From DASUBV01 sp963725175 (lineage in GTDB: Bacteria > Actinomycetota > Actinomycetes > Streptosporangiales > Streptosporangiaceae), in assembly GCA_963725175.1 (NCBI GenBank), contig CAVRXH010000006.1:3596001-3660000 (forward strand): a stretch of DNA of 64,000 nucleotides. Reading direction: 5' to 3'. Position 1 is the stretch's first letter; every line of letters begins with the position of its first letter. Positions 47,074 to 56,377 of the stretch are shown here, one piece after another. The translations under genes were made by a program, and so were the position numbers. A model generated the notes under the pieces. That model saw nothing but the letters and a program-made list of their open reading frames with translations. It ran no database searches and was not told where the DNA came from.

Positions 47074-47882
47074 CCGTGCCGCCGCCCGACGGGCAGCCTG
47101 ACCTGCGCACCGTGTTCGACCTGGCGGCGGAGGACTACCAGCGCACCCGGCCGGTCTGCCCGCCCGGACTCTTCGATGACCTGGTCCGGCTGGCCGGGCT
47201 CAAGCCGGGCGACCGGGTGGTGGAGATCGGCTGCGGGACGGGACAGGCGACGGTCCCGCTCGCCGAGCGCGGCCTGGCGGTGACGGCGATCGAGCTTGGC
47301 ACGGAACTTGCTGACGTGGCCAGGACCCGGCTCTCCGGCTTCCCGGCCGTTCAGGTGATAACCGGCGCTTTCGAGGACTGGCAGCCGCCCGCCGAGCCAG
47401 CCGACGCGGTGGTGGCCGTCAGCTCGCTGCACTGGGTCCCCGCGCCGCTGCGCTACACCCGGCCGCATCAGCTGCTGCGCCCCGGCGGTTTCCTGGCGGT
47501 GGCCGGGTGTCTATGGGCGCGGCCGGCGGGCGGGCACCGGTTCTGGGCGGACGTGCAGGAGGACTACCAGGCGGTCGGCTACGCCGGTGACCCGCCGCCC
47601 CCGCCAGAACAGATCGGCCCGCGGCACCTGCCGCCCGCGGCGGGCGGCCTGTTTACCGAGGTCGCGAGCCTGCGCTACCCGTTCGAGGTGCGTTATCCGG
47701 CGGCGGACTACCTGGCGATCCTGGCGACGCAGTCGAGCACGCACGCGCTCGGCGCGGCCAGGCGCGAGGAGTTTCTCGGCCGGGTGCGGCGCCGCCTGGA
47801 GTCGCTGGGCTGGCCCGATCTCACCGTGACCTTTGTCGGCTGCCTGACGCTGGGCAGGAGCATCGCTAGCCCAGCGGGGTGA
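47070..47882 (+). CDS. Class I SAM-dependent methyltransferase
   Basis: 270 residues. Motif I DRVVEIGCGTGQATVPLAER, motif II VTAIELGTELADVARTRL, and VVAVSSLHWVPAPLRY. N-terminus FDLAAEDYQRTRPVCPPGLF is typical of small-molecule (UbiE-like) methyltransferases. Translationally coupled to the nucleotidyltransferase-like gene. Confidence 0.85.
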   Translation: MTVPPPDGQPDLRTVFDLAAEDYQRTRPVCPPGLFDDLVRLAGLKPGDRVVEIGCGTGQATVPLAERGLAVTAIELGTELADVARTRLSGFPAVQVITGAFEDWQPPAEPADAVVAVSSLHWVPAPLRYTRPHQLLRPGGFLAVAGCLWARPAGGHRFWADVQEDYQAVGYAGDPPPPPEQIGPRHLPPAAGGLFTEVASLRYPFEVRYPAADYLAILATQSSTHALGAARREEFLGRVRRRLESLGWPDLTVTFVGCLTLGRSIASPAG

Positions 47883-47891
47883 TCGCCGGGG

Positions 47892-48035
47892 TCAGCGGTC
47901 GGCGCTGAGGCCGAGGCCGCGGGCCGTGAGCGCAGCCTGGTGGCGGATGTACTCGGTCGCGTCGACCGCCGCGACGGCGGAGAGCCCCAGCACGTCCTGG
48001 AGCAGCAGGAACGCGATCAGCGCGATCGCCTGCAA
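47892..48035 (-). CDS. Possible small protein between methyltransferase and TerC
   Basis: 47 residues from a TTG with no clear ribosome-binding site: a hydrophobic segment LQAIALIAFLLLQDVLGLSA followed by VDATEYIRHQAALTARGLGL. The composition is protein-like and does not mirror a plus-strand gene, but start and expression are uncertain. Confidence 0.25.
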   Translation of the reverse strand: MQAIALIAFLLLQDVLGLSAVAAVDATEYIRHQAALTARGLGLSADR

Positions 48036-48155
48036 ACGTTCCGTGCGACACGTGAGCTTGCTGACGGCGGGGACCGGGGCGGCTGCCGGACGGTGCGGCA
48101 GGATGGTGGGCCGGGGCAGCCGACTGCCGCGGGACTGGGGATCCGGAGGTGTCGG

Positions 48156-49163
48156 GTGGAGGTCACCGCCGCTGGCTGGGCCGTGACGATCGGCGTGATC
48201 GCGGTGCTGTTCGCGCTCGACCTGCTGCTGGCCACGGTCCGCCCGCACGCGGTGGGCTACCGGGAAGCCGCGCTCTGGTCGGCGTTCTACATCGCGGCGG
48301 CGATCATCTTCGGGCTGGTGTTCGCCCAGGTGGCCGGGTGGAGCTTCGGCGCTCAGTACTTCGCGGGCTACGTCGTGGAGAAGAGCCTGTCGGTCGACAA
48401 TCTCTTCGTCTTCGTGATCATCATGTCGACGTTCGCGGTGCCCCGCGAGCATCAGCAGCGGGTGCTTATCGCCGGGATCATCGTCGCCCTGGTACTGCGG
48501 GCCATCTTCATCGCCGTGGGAGCGGCGCTGCTGTCGTCGCTGTCGTTCATGTTCCTGCTGTTCGGGCTGCTGCTGATCTGGACCGCGGTCCGGCTGTTCC
48601 GGCACCGGAACGAGGACCCGGACGTCAGCGACAACGGGCTGATCCGCACCGCCAGGCGGCTGCTGCCCGTCACCGACGATTTCTCGGGCGGCAAGATGGT
48701 CGTCCGCTCCGGCGGGCGGCGGATGGTCACGCCGCTGTTCGTCGTGCTGATCGCGCTCAGCGGCACGGACATCCTGTTCGCGCTGGACTCCATCCCCGCC
48801 GTATTCGGGGTGACCGACCAGCCCTACATCGTGTTCACCGCCAACGCGTTCGCGCTGCTCGGCCTGCGGGCGCTGTTCTTCCTGGTGACCGGCCTGCTGG
48901 ACCGGCTGGTCTACCTGTCGGCCGGGCTCGCGCTGATCCTGGCCTTCATCGGCGTCAAGCTGATCCTGCACTGGGCACACGGTCTGAGCTCGGCGGTACC
49001 CGAGATCAGCACGGCGCTCTCGCTGGTGGTCATCGGCGTGATCCTGGTCGTCGCGACGGTGGCCAGCCTGCTGAAGTCCCGGCGCGATCCGGACGTCCGC
49101 GCGCACGCCGGCGCGGTGCTGGGCGCCCCGCCCCCGGCCCCGCCCCAGCCTGATCGCCGCTAG
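48156..49163 (+). CDS. TerC-family membrane protein
   Basis: 335 residues from GTG with GGAGG six bases upstream. Seven or more membrane helices with the TerC signatures VEKSLSVDNLFVFVIIMSTF, SGTDILFALDSIPAVFGVT and PYIVFTANAFALLGLRALFF. TerC proteins are linked to metal (manganese/calcium) efflux and tellurite resistance. The C-terminus is soluble and Pro-rich. Confidence 0.9.
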   Translation: MEVTAAGWAVTIGVIAVLFALDLLLATVRPHAVGYREAALWSAFYIAAAIIFGLVFAQVAGWSFGAQYFAGYVVEKSLSVDNLFVFVIIMSTFAVPREHQQRVLIAGIIVALVLRAIFIAVGAALLSSLSFMFLLFGLLLIWTAVRLFRHRNEDPDVSDNGLIRTARRLLPVTDDFSGGKMVVRSGGRRMVTPLFVVLIALSGTDILFALDSIPAVFGVTDQPYIVFTANAFALLGLRALFFLVTGLLDRLVYLSAGLALILAFIGVKLILHWAHGLSSAVPEISTALSLVVIGVILVVATVASLLKSRRDPDVRAHAGAVLGAPPPAPPQPDRR

Positions 49164-49189
49164 CGACAGCGGATCCGGTTTGCTGTCGC
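49163..49189. terminator. Hairpin after TerC gene
   Basis: GCGACAGC and GCTGTCGC form a perfect 8-bp stem around an 11-base loop, beginning at the TerC stop codon. No T-run follows, as usual in high-GC genomes. Confidence 0.6.
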
Positions 49190-49257
49190 CCGCAGAGCAG
49201 CAAAACTGGGTTCACTGTCGTTCAGGCCGATCGTTCAGGCCTGGCTGAGGAGACCCG

Positions 49258-50245
49258 ATGGAGTTCCGGCCGGCGGAGCGTGCCGACGACAGCTTCCAGC
49301 AGTCCGTCACCGCCGAGCAGGCCCTGGCGATGTGCCGCCGCGCCTTCGGCGAGCAGGTGCGTCCTGCCTCGGTCACCGAGTTCGGCTACGGCTCCTACAA
49401 CAGCACCTACCTGGTCGACCTAGGCACCGGCCAGCCGGTGATCCTCCGGGTGGCACCCGAGCCGTCCCGGCAGGGCCGCCTGCACCGGGAGCTGATGCGC
49501 AGCGAGCACGCCAGCCAGCCGTACCTGGCTCCCCATCGCGGCGCTGCTGCCGCGCACCCTCGCGGTGGATTTCACCCGCGAGATCGCCGGCCGGGATTAC
49601 CTGTTCCAGACCCTGCTGGCCGGGGTACCCGCGCCGGACGGGCTGGCGGCATACCCGCGCCCGCAGTGGGCGCCGTTCTTCCGCCAGCTCGGCGCGATCG
49701 CCGGCCGCATCCACCAGGTACGCGGCGACAGCTTCGGCCGGATGACCGGGCCGCGCTTCGCGCGCTGGAGCGAGGCGTACCTGAGCTTCCTCGATGATGC
49801 CGCCGCCGATCTGGTGGACGCCGGGGCGGATGCCGCCGACGTTCGCGAGGTGGCCGCCATCGCGGCGCGCGACGCGGCGGTCCTGGACGAGATCACCCAG
49901 CCACGGCTGCTGCACGGCGACCTGTGGACGGCGAACGTGCTGATCGCCGAGGGCACCGCCGAGCCGGTGATCACCGGCATGTGCGACTGCGACCGGACCT
50001 GCTGGGGCGATCCGGCGGCGGACTGGTCCAACTACCGGGCCGGCCAGCGGCCCGGCACCGAGCGGGATGCCTTCTGGGACAGCTACGGGCGGCCGCCTGA
50101 CACCCCGGCCGCCGCCCGGCGCGCGCTGTTCTATGAGGTGCTGCACCTGGCGGAACTGCGCGTCGAGGAACAGCGGCTCGGCCGGCCGGATGCCGTCGCG
50201 GCCAGCTACCCGGAACTGCGCGAGCTGATCGGCCGGCTGAACTAG
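49258..50245 (+). CDS. Aminoglycoside phosphotransferase-family kinase, frameshifted
   Basis: About 328 codons with one extra base near 49530. N-terminal lobe: EFGYGSYNSTYLVDLGTG and VILRVAPEPS. C-terminal lobe: catalytic LLHGDLWTANVLI and the second metal-binding segment MCDCDRTCWGDPAADW. Family members phosphorylate antibiotics, homoserine-like or nucleoside substrates. Convergent overlap of four bases with the next gene. Confidence 0.78.
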
Positions 50246-51045
50246 CCGAGCGCCGTGGTCGCCTCGCCCTTGCGTGCCTCGATGAGGAACCGAACGGTCG
50301 TCGCCGTGAACGGCCCGTCCGCCTCAATGCGCTCGTGCAGCGCCCGGAGTCGCTCGCGGTACTCCGCGACGGTGAAGCCCGGCACGATCCAGATCACCTT
50401 GCGCAGGAAGACCACCACCGCCGCGATGTCGCGGTACTCCATCCGGCCCGCGAACTCCCGCAGGCCGGTCACGGTCAGCCCGGCAGCCTCGGCGTCGCGC
50501 ACCGACCACCTCGGGTGCCGGGTCGGTCCGTCATCCGGCTCTGGCGTGCCCATCATGGCCTCGGTCAGCTCCGCCACCGAGCCCTCGCCGACATCCTGGG
50601 AGAAGTAGCTGCCGCCAGGCCGCAGCACCCTGGCCACCTCGTCCCAGCGGACGCCCACCGGGTGACGGCTCACCACCAGGTCAAACGACTCGTCGGCGAA
50701 CGGCAGGTCGTCCATCGGGTCGTCCATCGGCACCACCCGCGCGCCAAGCGCGCTGAGGTTGCGCCGCGCCACCTCGACGTTCGGCGGCCACGACTCGGTG
50801 GCGACCAGGACCGGCGGCGCGGCGGGCACCGAGGCAAGCACCTCACCGCCGCCGGTCTGCAGGTCAAGCGCCGCCGCGCCCGGAATCCCGGCCAGCCGGG
50901 ACATCCGCTCGCCGAGCAGGCGGGCGTAGCCCCACGGCGGACGTTCCTCGGTGGCCCGTCCGGCGAACCAGGAGAAGTCCCAGCCCGCCACCGGCACGGA
51001 CTCGCCTTCCGCCAGTAGCTCTTCAAGACTCGGCCTGTCGCTCAC
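50242..51045 (-). CDS. Class I SAM-dependent methyltransferase
   Basis: 267 residues. Motif I-like ALDLQTGGGEVLASV, acidic DDLPFADESFDLVVSRHPVG and RVLRPGGSYFSQDVGEGSV. The glycine loop is unusual (Q-T-G-G-G), but order and spacing fit. Stands alone between the APH-like kinase and the sulfotransferase. Confidence 0.8.
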   Translation of the reverse strand: MSDRPSLEELLAEGESVPVAGWDFSWFAGRATEERPPWGYARLLGERMSRLAGIPGAAALDLQTGGGEVLASVPAAPPVLVATESWPPNVEVARRNLSALGARVVPMDDPMDDLPFADESFDLVVSRHPVGVRWDEVARVLRPGGSYFSQDVGEGSVAELTEAMMGTPEPDDGPTRHPRWSVRDAEAAGLTVTGLREFAGRMEYRDIAAVVVFLRKVIWIVPGFTVAEYRERLRALHERIEADGPFTATTVRFLIEARKGEATTALG

Positions 51046-51063
51046 GGGAAACCGGCCGCGGGC

Positions 51064-51951
51064 TTACCGGTGCAGCCAGGTGAGCATGTCGGCTGGGGCC
51101 ATCGCGGCCGTGCGCTCGTGGTAGGCGGCTAGCTCGTCGCTGGTGAGTAGTTCCTCGCCGGCCCCGGAGGTGCCGCGCCGGAAGAACGCGGCCGGATCCT
51201 TCAGGACGCCTCGGGTGTCGGGGCTGGCCTGGACCGCTCCGGCCCGCATCCGTTCGAGGGTGGCGGCCCGCACCAGCGCGGGCCACTTACTTTCCGGCAC
51301 CTCGATGCCGAGCAGCCCCGCCAGGCGGCGCATCTCGCCTTCCAGGTCCGCCAGCAGGTCGTCGTAGTGCACCAGCACGATATTGGGCTGGTCGCGGCGC
51401 GCCCAGGCATCGGACAGGTGCCACAGCACGCCGGGCAGCGAGTCCATGTCCACCCGTGGGTCGGACTCCCGGCCGACCCAGCGCAGCAGCCAGTCCCTGA
51501 CCGGCGGGCGGGGCGGCCGGGGCTTGGCCGGCGCGGGCTGCCCGGTCAGCTCCCTGACCCGTTCCCTGTTGATGTTGTTGCCCTGGTGATACAGCGAGAC
51601 CGCCATGTCCAGCGGGTGCCTGCCCACCACGATGTAGGTCGCTTCCGGGTGCAGCGGGATGCCGTCAAGCGGCGTGTGCGTCTTCACGAACCGCCGGTGC
51701 CGCTGCGCGGTCAGCCGCTCGATCACCTCGTCATGCGGGATGACCAGCCAGTCCACCCAGGGCGATAGCTGCGCCAGCGGGGTCGGCGGCTCGGGCTCCT
51801 GAAAGACCAGCAGCGCGCAGATCATCTGCATCCACGTGGTGCCGCTCTTGGAACGGGTGCTGATGACGATGTCCCCTGGCCGGAACGGAAACCCGTCCCA
51901 CCTGCCGCTGTCCTCTTCGTCAGAACGGTACCGAAAGGGGGAATCAGGCAT
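51064..51951 (-). CDS. PAPS-dependent sulfotransferase
   Basis: 295 residues. The 5'-phosphosulfate loop STRSKSGTTWMQMICALL (about residue 32), the 3'-phosphate segment IVVGRHPLDMAVSLYHQGNN, and RRGTSGAGEELLTSDEL near the C-terminus are those of cytosolic-type sulfotransferases. Transfers sulfate to an unknown hydroxyl acceptor. Confidence 0.87.
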   Translation of the reverse strand: MPDSPFRYRSDEEDSGRWDGFPFRPGDIVISTRSKSGTTWMQMICALLVFQEPEPPTPLAQLSPWVDWLVIPHDEVIERLTAQRHRRFVKTHTPLDGIPLHPEATYIVVGRHPLDMAVSLYHQGNNINRERVRELTGQPAPAKPRPPRPPVRDWLLRWVGRESDPRVDMDSLPGVLWHLSDAWARRDQPNIVLVHYDDLLADLEGEMRRLAGLLGIEVPESKWPALVRAATLERMRAGAVQASPDTRGVLKDPAAFFRRGTSGAGEELLTSDELAAYHERTAAMAPADMLTWLHR

Positions 51952-51981
51952 TGATGCAGCCTAACGGGGATTGCTTGCCCG

Positions 51982-52741
51982 CTAAGCCGGTGACGGCCCG
52001 GCCGTGGTGCTCATGACCTTGGTGCTGATCCGGGTGCCCACATCAGCGCCGCCGCAGATCTCGCGCATCACCCCGACGGCCGCGACGTCGAACACATGCA
52101 TGGTCAGCGCGTGCTCGTTGGCCAGCACGAACGCGCTGGTGTCCATCACCCGGACGCCGGCCGCCAGCGCCTCGTCGTAGCTGAGCTGCGGTGTACCGGA
52201 CGGCGTCCGGGTTGTCGCGCGGGTCGGTGTCGTAGACGCCGTCCACGCCGCGCTTGGCCACCAGCAGCGCGTCGGCGTCCAGCTCGAGCGCGCGCTGCAC
52301 CGCCGGGTAGTCGGTGGTGACGTAGGGCTGCCCGATTCCGCCCGCCAGTACCGCGATCCGGCCGTCCTCCAGGTGCCGCGCGGCGCGCAGCCTGATGAAC
52401 GGCTCGGCCACGCTGTGGATCGGCATCGCGGTCATCACCCGGACGTCAGCGGCCGTCCTCGCGGTCAGCGCGCCGCGCAGCATCAGCGCGTTCATCACGG
52501 TGCCGAGCATCCCGATGTTGTCGGCTTCGGCGCGGCTGATGCCCCAGCCCTCGGACATCCGGCCGCGAAAGTAGTTCCCGCCGCCGACCACCACGGCGAC
52601 CTGCACGCCGAGGTCCACGACGGATAGCACCTCGGTCGCGACGTGGGCCAGGCTGGCCGGGTCCACGCCCCAGCCGGCGGCCCCAGCCAGTGCCTCTCCG
52701 CTGAGCTTGACGACGACCCTGCGGTAACGCGGCATGATCAC
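51982..52741 (-). CDS. pyrH: UMP kinase-like amino-acid-kinase-fold protein, frameshifted
   Basis: About 252 codons with one extra base near 52195. YRRVVVKLSGEALAGAAGWG, AVVVGGGNYFRGRM, ADNIGMLGTVMNALMLRG and TTDYPAVQRALELDADALLV are UMP-kinase motifs; after the shift it ends VMREICGGADVGTRISTKVM. The sequence is diverged from housekeeping PyrH (for instance GIGQPYVTTDY instead of GAGMPFFSTD) and frr/tsf are not beside it, so it is a paralogue. The symbol is by similarity. Confidence 0.7.
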
Positions 52742-53041
52742 GCACCTTCCCCGGATGCAGGCTCCCCCGGCCAGAGGTTACCGCACGCGCAATGTCCGGG
52801 ATGCCCATGGGCAAAACTTGGTGACCCGGACTATTAATTCCTTCCGCCCGTCCGGGGATTTTGCGGTGCACCTGATAAATCCGCCCTGCATTACGTTTCC
52901 GCAAGTCATCGCGGTCTGCTAGCGTCAATCTGGAAATGGCAATGCCATATTCGGGGGAATAAGATAACTCGCCCGCTGGGAGCCGCAAGCTGCATTCTGT
53001 GCAGCATAGCGCGTGCCGCGCATTATGCGCGAGGCGAGTTA
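52742..53041. promoter_or_regulatory. Divergent intergenic region with palindrome
   Basis: Noticeably AT-richer than neighbours; no gene. A perfect dyad ATGGCA-A-TGCCAT lies at 52936-52948, about 95 bp before the hydrolase ATG. Probably contains promoters for the UMP kinase-like gene and the hydrolase gene. Confidence 0.45.
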
Positions 53042-54094
53042 ATGGGGCATTCCGGGGGAGAAATCAATGCACGGGACAGTCCGGTGAGCGTGCGACGGCG
53101 CATGGGACCCTCGCCGCGCATGCGCCCGGCCCCGCCGGCCAGGCCGGTGCACGCGGGCAGGCTAGCGCTGTGGGAGCGGCTGCTGTTCCTGGCCATGCTC
53201 GCGGTGCTGGCGGCCATCGTGGTAGCGGTGACGGTCACCACGATGCACGGTCGCCGCCAGACGCCCGCCGCCGCGCCCGCGGCCGGCCGCAGCACCGCGG
53301 CGACGCGGCCGGTGCCGGCGGTCGGCGGGCGCCAGGAGTCACGCGGGGCCACCAGGACCGCGCGGGCGGCGCTCAACCGGCGGCTCGCCGCAGCCCTGGC
53401 GCCAGTGGTGCGGGGCCAGTCGGGGCAGCTCGCGGTGGGCGTGATCGACGAGACCACTGGCGCCGAGGCCATCTATGGCGGGAAGCGCCGTTTTCACACG
53501 GCCAGCATCGTGAAGGCCGATGTCCTGGCGGCCCTGCTGCTGCAGCGGCAGCATTCCGGGGTTCCGCTGAGCGAGGCCGACCGGGAACTGGCGGCCAGGA
53601 TGATCGAGGACAGCGACGACGACGCGGCGACCAGCCTGTGGAACCTGGCTGGTGCCGCCAGCGGGATGGCGGCCGCCAACCGGACGCTCGGCCTGCGGCA
53701 CACCACGCCGGGGCCGACCGACTACTGGGGGCTCACCAGCACGACGGTTCCCGACCAGCTCCGGCTGCTGCGGGACCTCACCACGGCGCGGTCGCCGCTG
53801 ACCGCCCGGTCCCGGTCCTACGAGCTGCACCTGATGCGAGATGTGGTCGCCGGGCAGCGCTGGGGAGTGAGCGCGGCCGCGAGCGCTGGCAGCAGGATGG
53901 AACTGAAGAACGGCTGGCTGCCCGACGGTCCCGCACAGCTCTGGGTGATCAACAGCATCGGGAAGGTCGATCATGATGGCCAGCGGCTGCTGCTGGCGGT
54001 CCTGTCCAAGGACCAGCCGACCGAGGCGGCCGGGATAGCGCAAGACGAGGCGGCCGCGATCGCGGCCGCCTCGTGCCTGACCTCTGGTGCGTGA
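53042..54094 (+). CDS. Class A beta-lactamase-like serine hydrolase, membrane-anchored
   Basis: 350 residues. A signal anchor (LLFLAMLAVLAAIVVAVTV, about residues 48-66) exports the enzyme. The hydrolase domain has S-x-x-K in FHTASIVKADVLAALL, the second motif position IEDSDDDAATSLW and a K-x-G-like MELKNGWLPD. A class A fold is clear, but the S-D-N motif is S-D-D, so lactamase activity is uncertain; a peptidoglycan or D-Ala enzyme is an alternative. The N-terminal 45 residues are basic and may be shorter. Confidence 0.8.
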   Translation: MGHSGGEINARDSPVSVRRRMGPSPRMRPAPPARPVHAGRLALWERLLFLAMLAVLAAIVVAVTVTTMHGRRQTPAAAPAAGRSTAATRPVPAVGGRQESRGATRTARAALNRRLAAALAPVVRGQSGQLAVGVIDETTGAEAIYGGKRRFHTASIVKADVLAALLLQRQHSGVPLSEADRELAARMIEDSDDDAATSLWNLAGAASGMAAANRTLGLRHTTPGPTDYWGLTSTTVPDQLRLLRDLTTARSPLTARSRSYELHLMRDVVAGQRWGVSAAASAGSRMELKNGWLPDGPAQLWVINSIGKVDHDGQRLLLAVLSKDQPTEAAGIAQDEAAAIAAASCLTSGA

Positions 54095-54109
54095 CTTGCC
54101 GTTTCGTGA

Positions 54110-54526
54110 CTACGCCGGGATGACGATCGTGCTGATGACCTTGTCAGCGAAGGTCTGCCGCTTGGCGTCCCAGAGCGGGAACAGCCAGCCGATGAAGCAG
54201 GCGATGGTGTCCAGGAAGTGGCAGATGTCGCGGACGAAAGCCATTAGCGGGCCGATCGGCTGGCCGGTCTGCTCACTGACGAGCTTCAGGTTCAGGGCCT
54301 TCTTGCCGAACGACTGCCCGGTGGTGCCCGCCAGGTACCAGCGGTTGTAGATGGTGTAGGCGAGGATGACCAGGTCGATCAGCAGTGAGAACGCCAGGTG
54401 CCCGATCGCGAAGCCGATGATGTCCAGGATCCAGACCGGCAGGTAGTCGACGATGAACCCGCCGGCGCGCTGTGCCCAGTTCGCGTACGGCACGCTGGCG
54501 GCAGCCGGAGCTGTGAAATCGGTCAC
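54110..54526 (-). CDS. RDD-family membrane protein
   Basis: 138 residues. WAQRAGGFIVDYLPVWILDI is the Arg-Asp-Asp region (R...D) of RDD proteins, followed by TTGQSFGKKALNLKLV and three membrane helices. Function unknown; often envelope-related. Confidence 0.85.
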   Translation of the reverse strand: MTDFTAPAAASVPYANWAQRAGGFIVDYLPVWILDIIGFAIGHLAFSLLIDLVILAYTIYNRWYLAGTTGQSFGKKALNLKLVSEQTGQPIGPLMAFVRDICHFLDTIACFIGWLFPLWDAKRQTFADKVISTIVIPA

Positions 54527-54587
54527 GAGAATGGCCTTTCTAGGTGAGTGGTAGCTGCCGGCTCGGCGACCGAGCGGGACAGCGGTT

Positions 54588-54998
54588 CTACAGGAACCCG
54601 AATCGGTGGAGCTGGAAGACCCAGCTGGCGGCCACGATGACCGCGACGATGCGGCCGGTGCGCTTGCGCGCGGCTTCGGACCAGGGGCGCGGCGGGCGCA
54701 CCCTCCCCGTGGTCCTGGCCACCAGGACCGGCGCCGTGCCGACTACCAGGCCGGCGGCCAGGTAGGCGAGCGGGCTGGTCCGGGCCGCGGCAGCCCACTC
54801 TCCGTGAGTGAGGTACACCGTGGCCGTGGTCATGCCGCAGAACGGGCATGGCACGCCCGTCAGGGTCCGCAGCGGGCACGGGATGCCCTGACCGCCGGTG
54901 TGCGCCATGATCATCGGGTACACGGACCCGATGGCGGCGGCGCAGGCGCCGAACATGGTGATGTGCTCGGGAACCGAGTACATCCTGCGGACAATCAC
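54588..54998 (-). CDS. DUF2752 membrane protein
   Basis: 136 residues with three membrane helices. The signature CPLRTLTGVPCPFCGMTTAT, with conserved Cys and Gly, is that of DUF2752. Monocistronic; function unknown. Confidence 0.85.
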   Translation of the reverse strand: MIVRRMYSVPEHITMFGACAAAIGSVYPMIMAHTGGQGIPCPLRTLTGVPCPFCGMTTATVYLTHGEWAAAARTSPLAYLAAGLVVGTAPVLVARTTGRVRPPRPWSEAARKRTGRIVAVIVAASWVFQLHRFGFL

Positions 54999-55197
54999 GG
55001 GCCTCTCCCCGTAGTTCTCAACAAACCCCCGATAACGGACTGAGCCGCATCGTAGAGGGTCAGCATGTCCTCAGGGAGCTATCTGCGTTCCTTAGCGGCC
55101 ACATTTTGACAAACTAGCCAGCGGGTGACACCCGACTCTGGCCGGAATCGGCTTTCGTGCTCGGATTGACCGAATTTCGGCGTGGCCGCGATCCTGG

Positions 55198-56286
55198 CTA
55201 CCGCCGGATGTAGCCCTCCAGAAGGTGACTGAACGCCCACTTGGGCTGGGCGATGCCGGAGCAGGTGTTGCTGTCGATGGTGCCGGGGCAGCCGCCGTTG
55301 TCCCGCTGCAGCGCCCAGATGCTGACCATCGCGGCGGGGTGCCCGGCACGCAGGAAGTACTGCACGTCCTGGGCCTCGCTCAGGTAGGTGACCTCGGTCT
55401 TCTTCGGGAAGTCATCGATGCCGGGCAGCAGCGTGATGCCCTCCTCGCGCCACAGCTGGCGCGAGCCAAGGTGCGGGTAGAGCTTGGCGAGCTGGCGGTG
55501 CGTGCTGTTCAGCGCCTTGATCGCCTCGGTGCCCATGTCCGAGTCGGTATGGGAGTTGTAGTAGTCGAAGGCCATGATGTTGACGGCGGTGATGCGCACC
55601 CCCGCGGCCAGCGCGCTCTTCAGGATGGCCAGGCAGTTGCCGGGCAGGCCGGCGGGCTCGACGCCGAGGGTGAAGACGATCTGCACCGGCCGGTGGTGGC
55701 GCGCGGCCCAGCGCTGGAGCAGCGCGATGGCGGCGCTGCGCCGGGCGATGCCTGCCTTGTTCCCCAGCGACCTGGCCTCGACGTCCATGTCCAGCCGGGT
55801 GACGCCGTAGGTGGTGACCACCGACTCGTAGGCCCTGGCGATCTTCGCGACGCTGGTGCAGGAGTCGGCTATCTCGGTGCCGTCCTGGTCCGCGCTGTAC
55901 CCGCCGAAGGAGGGGATGACGTCCCCGCCCGCCCGGCGCAGCTCGGTGACCTGCGCGGTGTACCGGCCGCCTGGCTTGACCTCCTGGCTCTTCTTGCCGT
56001 TCCAGGCGACCGCGCAGGACCCCTTCTTGGGCGTCTGGAGGAACGCGAGGGTGAGGAACTTCGCGCCAGACCGGCCGGCGATCCGCGGCAGGCTGTCGGA
56101 GGTCCAGGTCTCGAAGTACGGCGCGTACAGGAAGCGCGGCAGCGTCCTGGCATGGCCGGGCGCGGGGTGGCCGGGCCTGGCCAGGCCCGCGGCACCGGAC
56201 GCGCCGGCCAGCGGGGCGGCGGCGAGCATCGCTCCGGCCGCGACGGTGGCGAGGATCCGGCGAGGGGCGGGGGATGTGCTGCGCAT
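55198..56286 (-). CDS. Secreted GH18 chitinase-like protein
   Basis: 362 residues from an ATG with AGGGAG upstream; an upstream ATG at 56340 is less likely. Signal peptide PRRILATVAAGAMLAAAPLA ends in Ala-rich sequence. The GH18 barrel has LYAPYFETWTSDSLPRI, VIPSFGGYSAD, the catalytic-site motif YGVTRLDMDVEAR (D-x-D-x-E) and VNIMAFDYYNSHTDSDMG. Similar secreted chitinases of streptomycetes degrade chitin. No carbohydrate-binding module is seen. Confidence 0.85.
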   Translation of the reverse strand: MRSTSPAPRRILATVAAGAMLAAAPLAGASGAAGLARPGHPAPGHARTLPRFLYAPYFETWTSDSLPRIAGRSGAKFLTLAFLQTPKKGSCAVAWNGKKSQEVKPGGRYTAQVTELRRAGGDVIPSFGGYSADQDGTEIADSCTSVAKIARAYESVVTTYGVTRLDMDVEARSLGNKAGIARRSAAIALLQRWAARHHRPVQIVFTLGVEPAGLPGNCLAILKSALAAGVRITAVNIMAFDYYNSHTDSDMGTEAIKALNSTHRQLAKLYPHLGSRQLWREEGITLLPGIDDFPKKTEVTYLSEAQDVQYFLRAGHPAAMVSIWALQRDNGGCPGTIDSNTCSGIAQPKWAFSHLLEGYIRR

Positions 56287-56377
56287 GCGGTCGGCTCCCT
56301 GCGTGCGGCCGGCGATGCCGGGGACTGCGTGATGGCTCATTGTCGTCCGCGCCGCCCGCCACGGCTAGAGCACCCGG

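Noticed and set aside
47892..49106. 404-residue Asp/Gln/Arg-rich frame opposite TerC
   Set aside because: It is the antisense of clear TerC membrane helices; only its last 47 residues, beyond TerC, could be a small gene.
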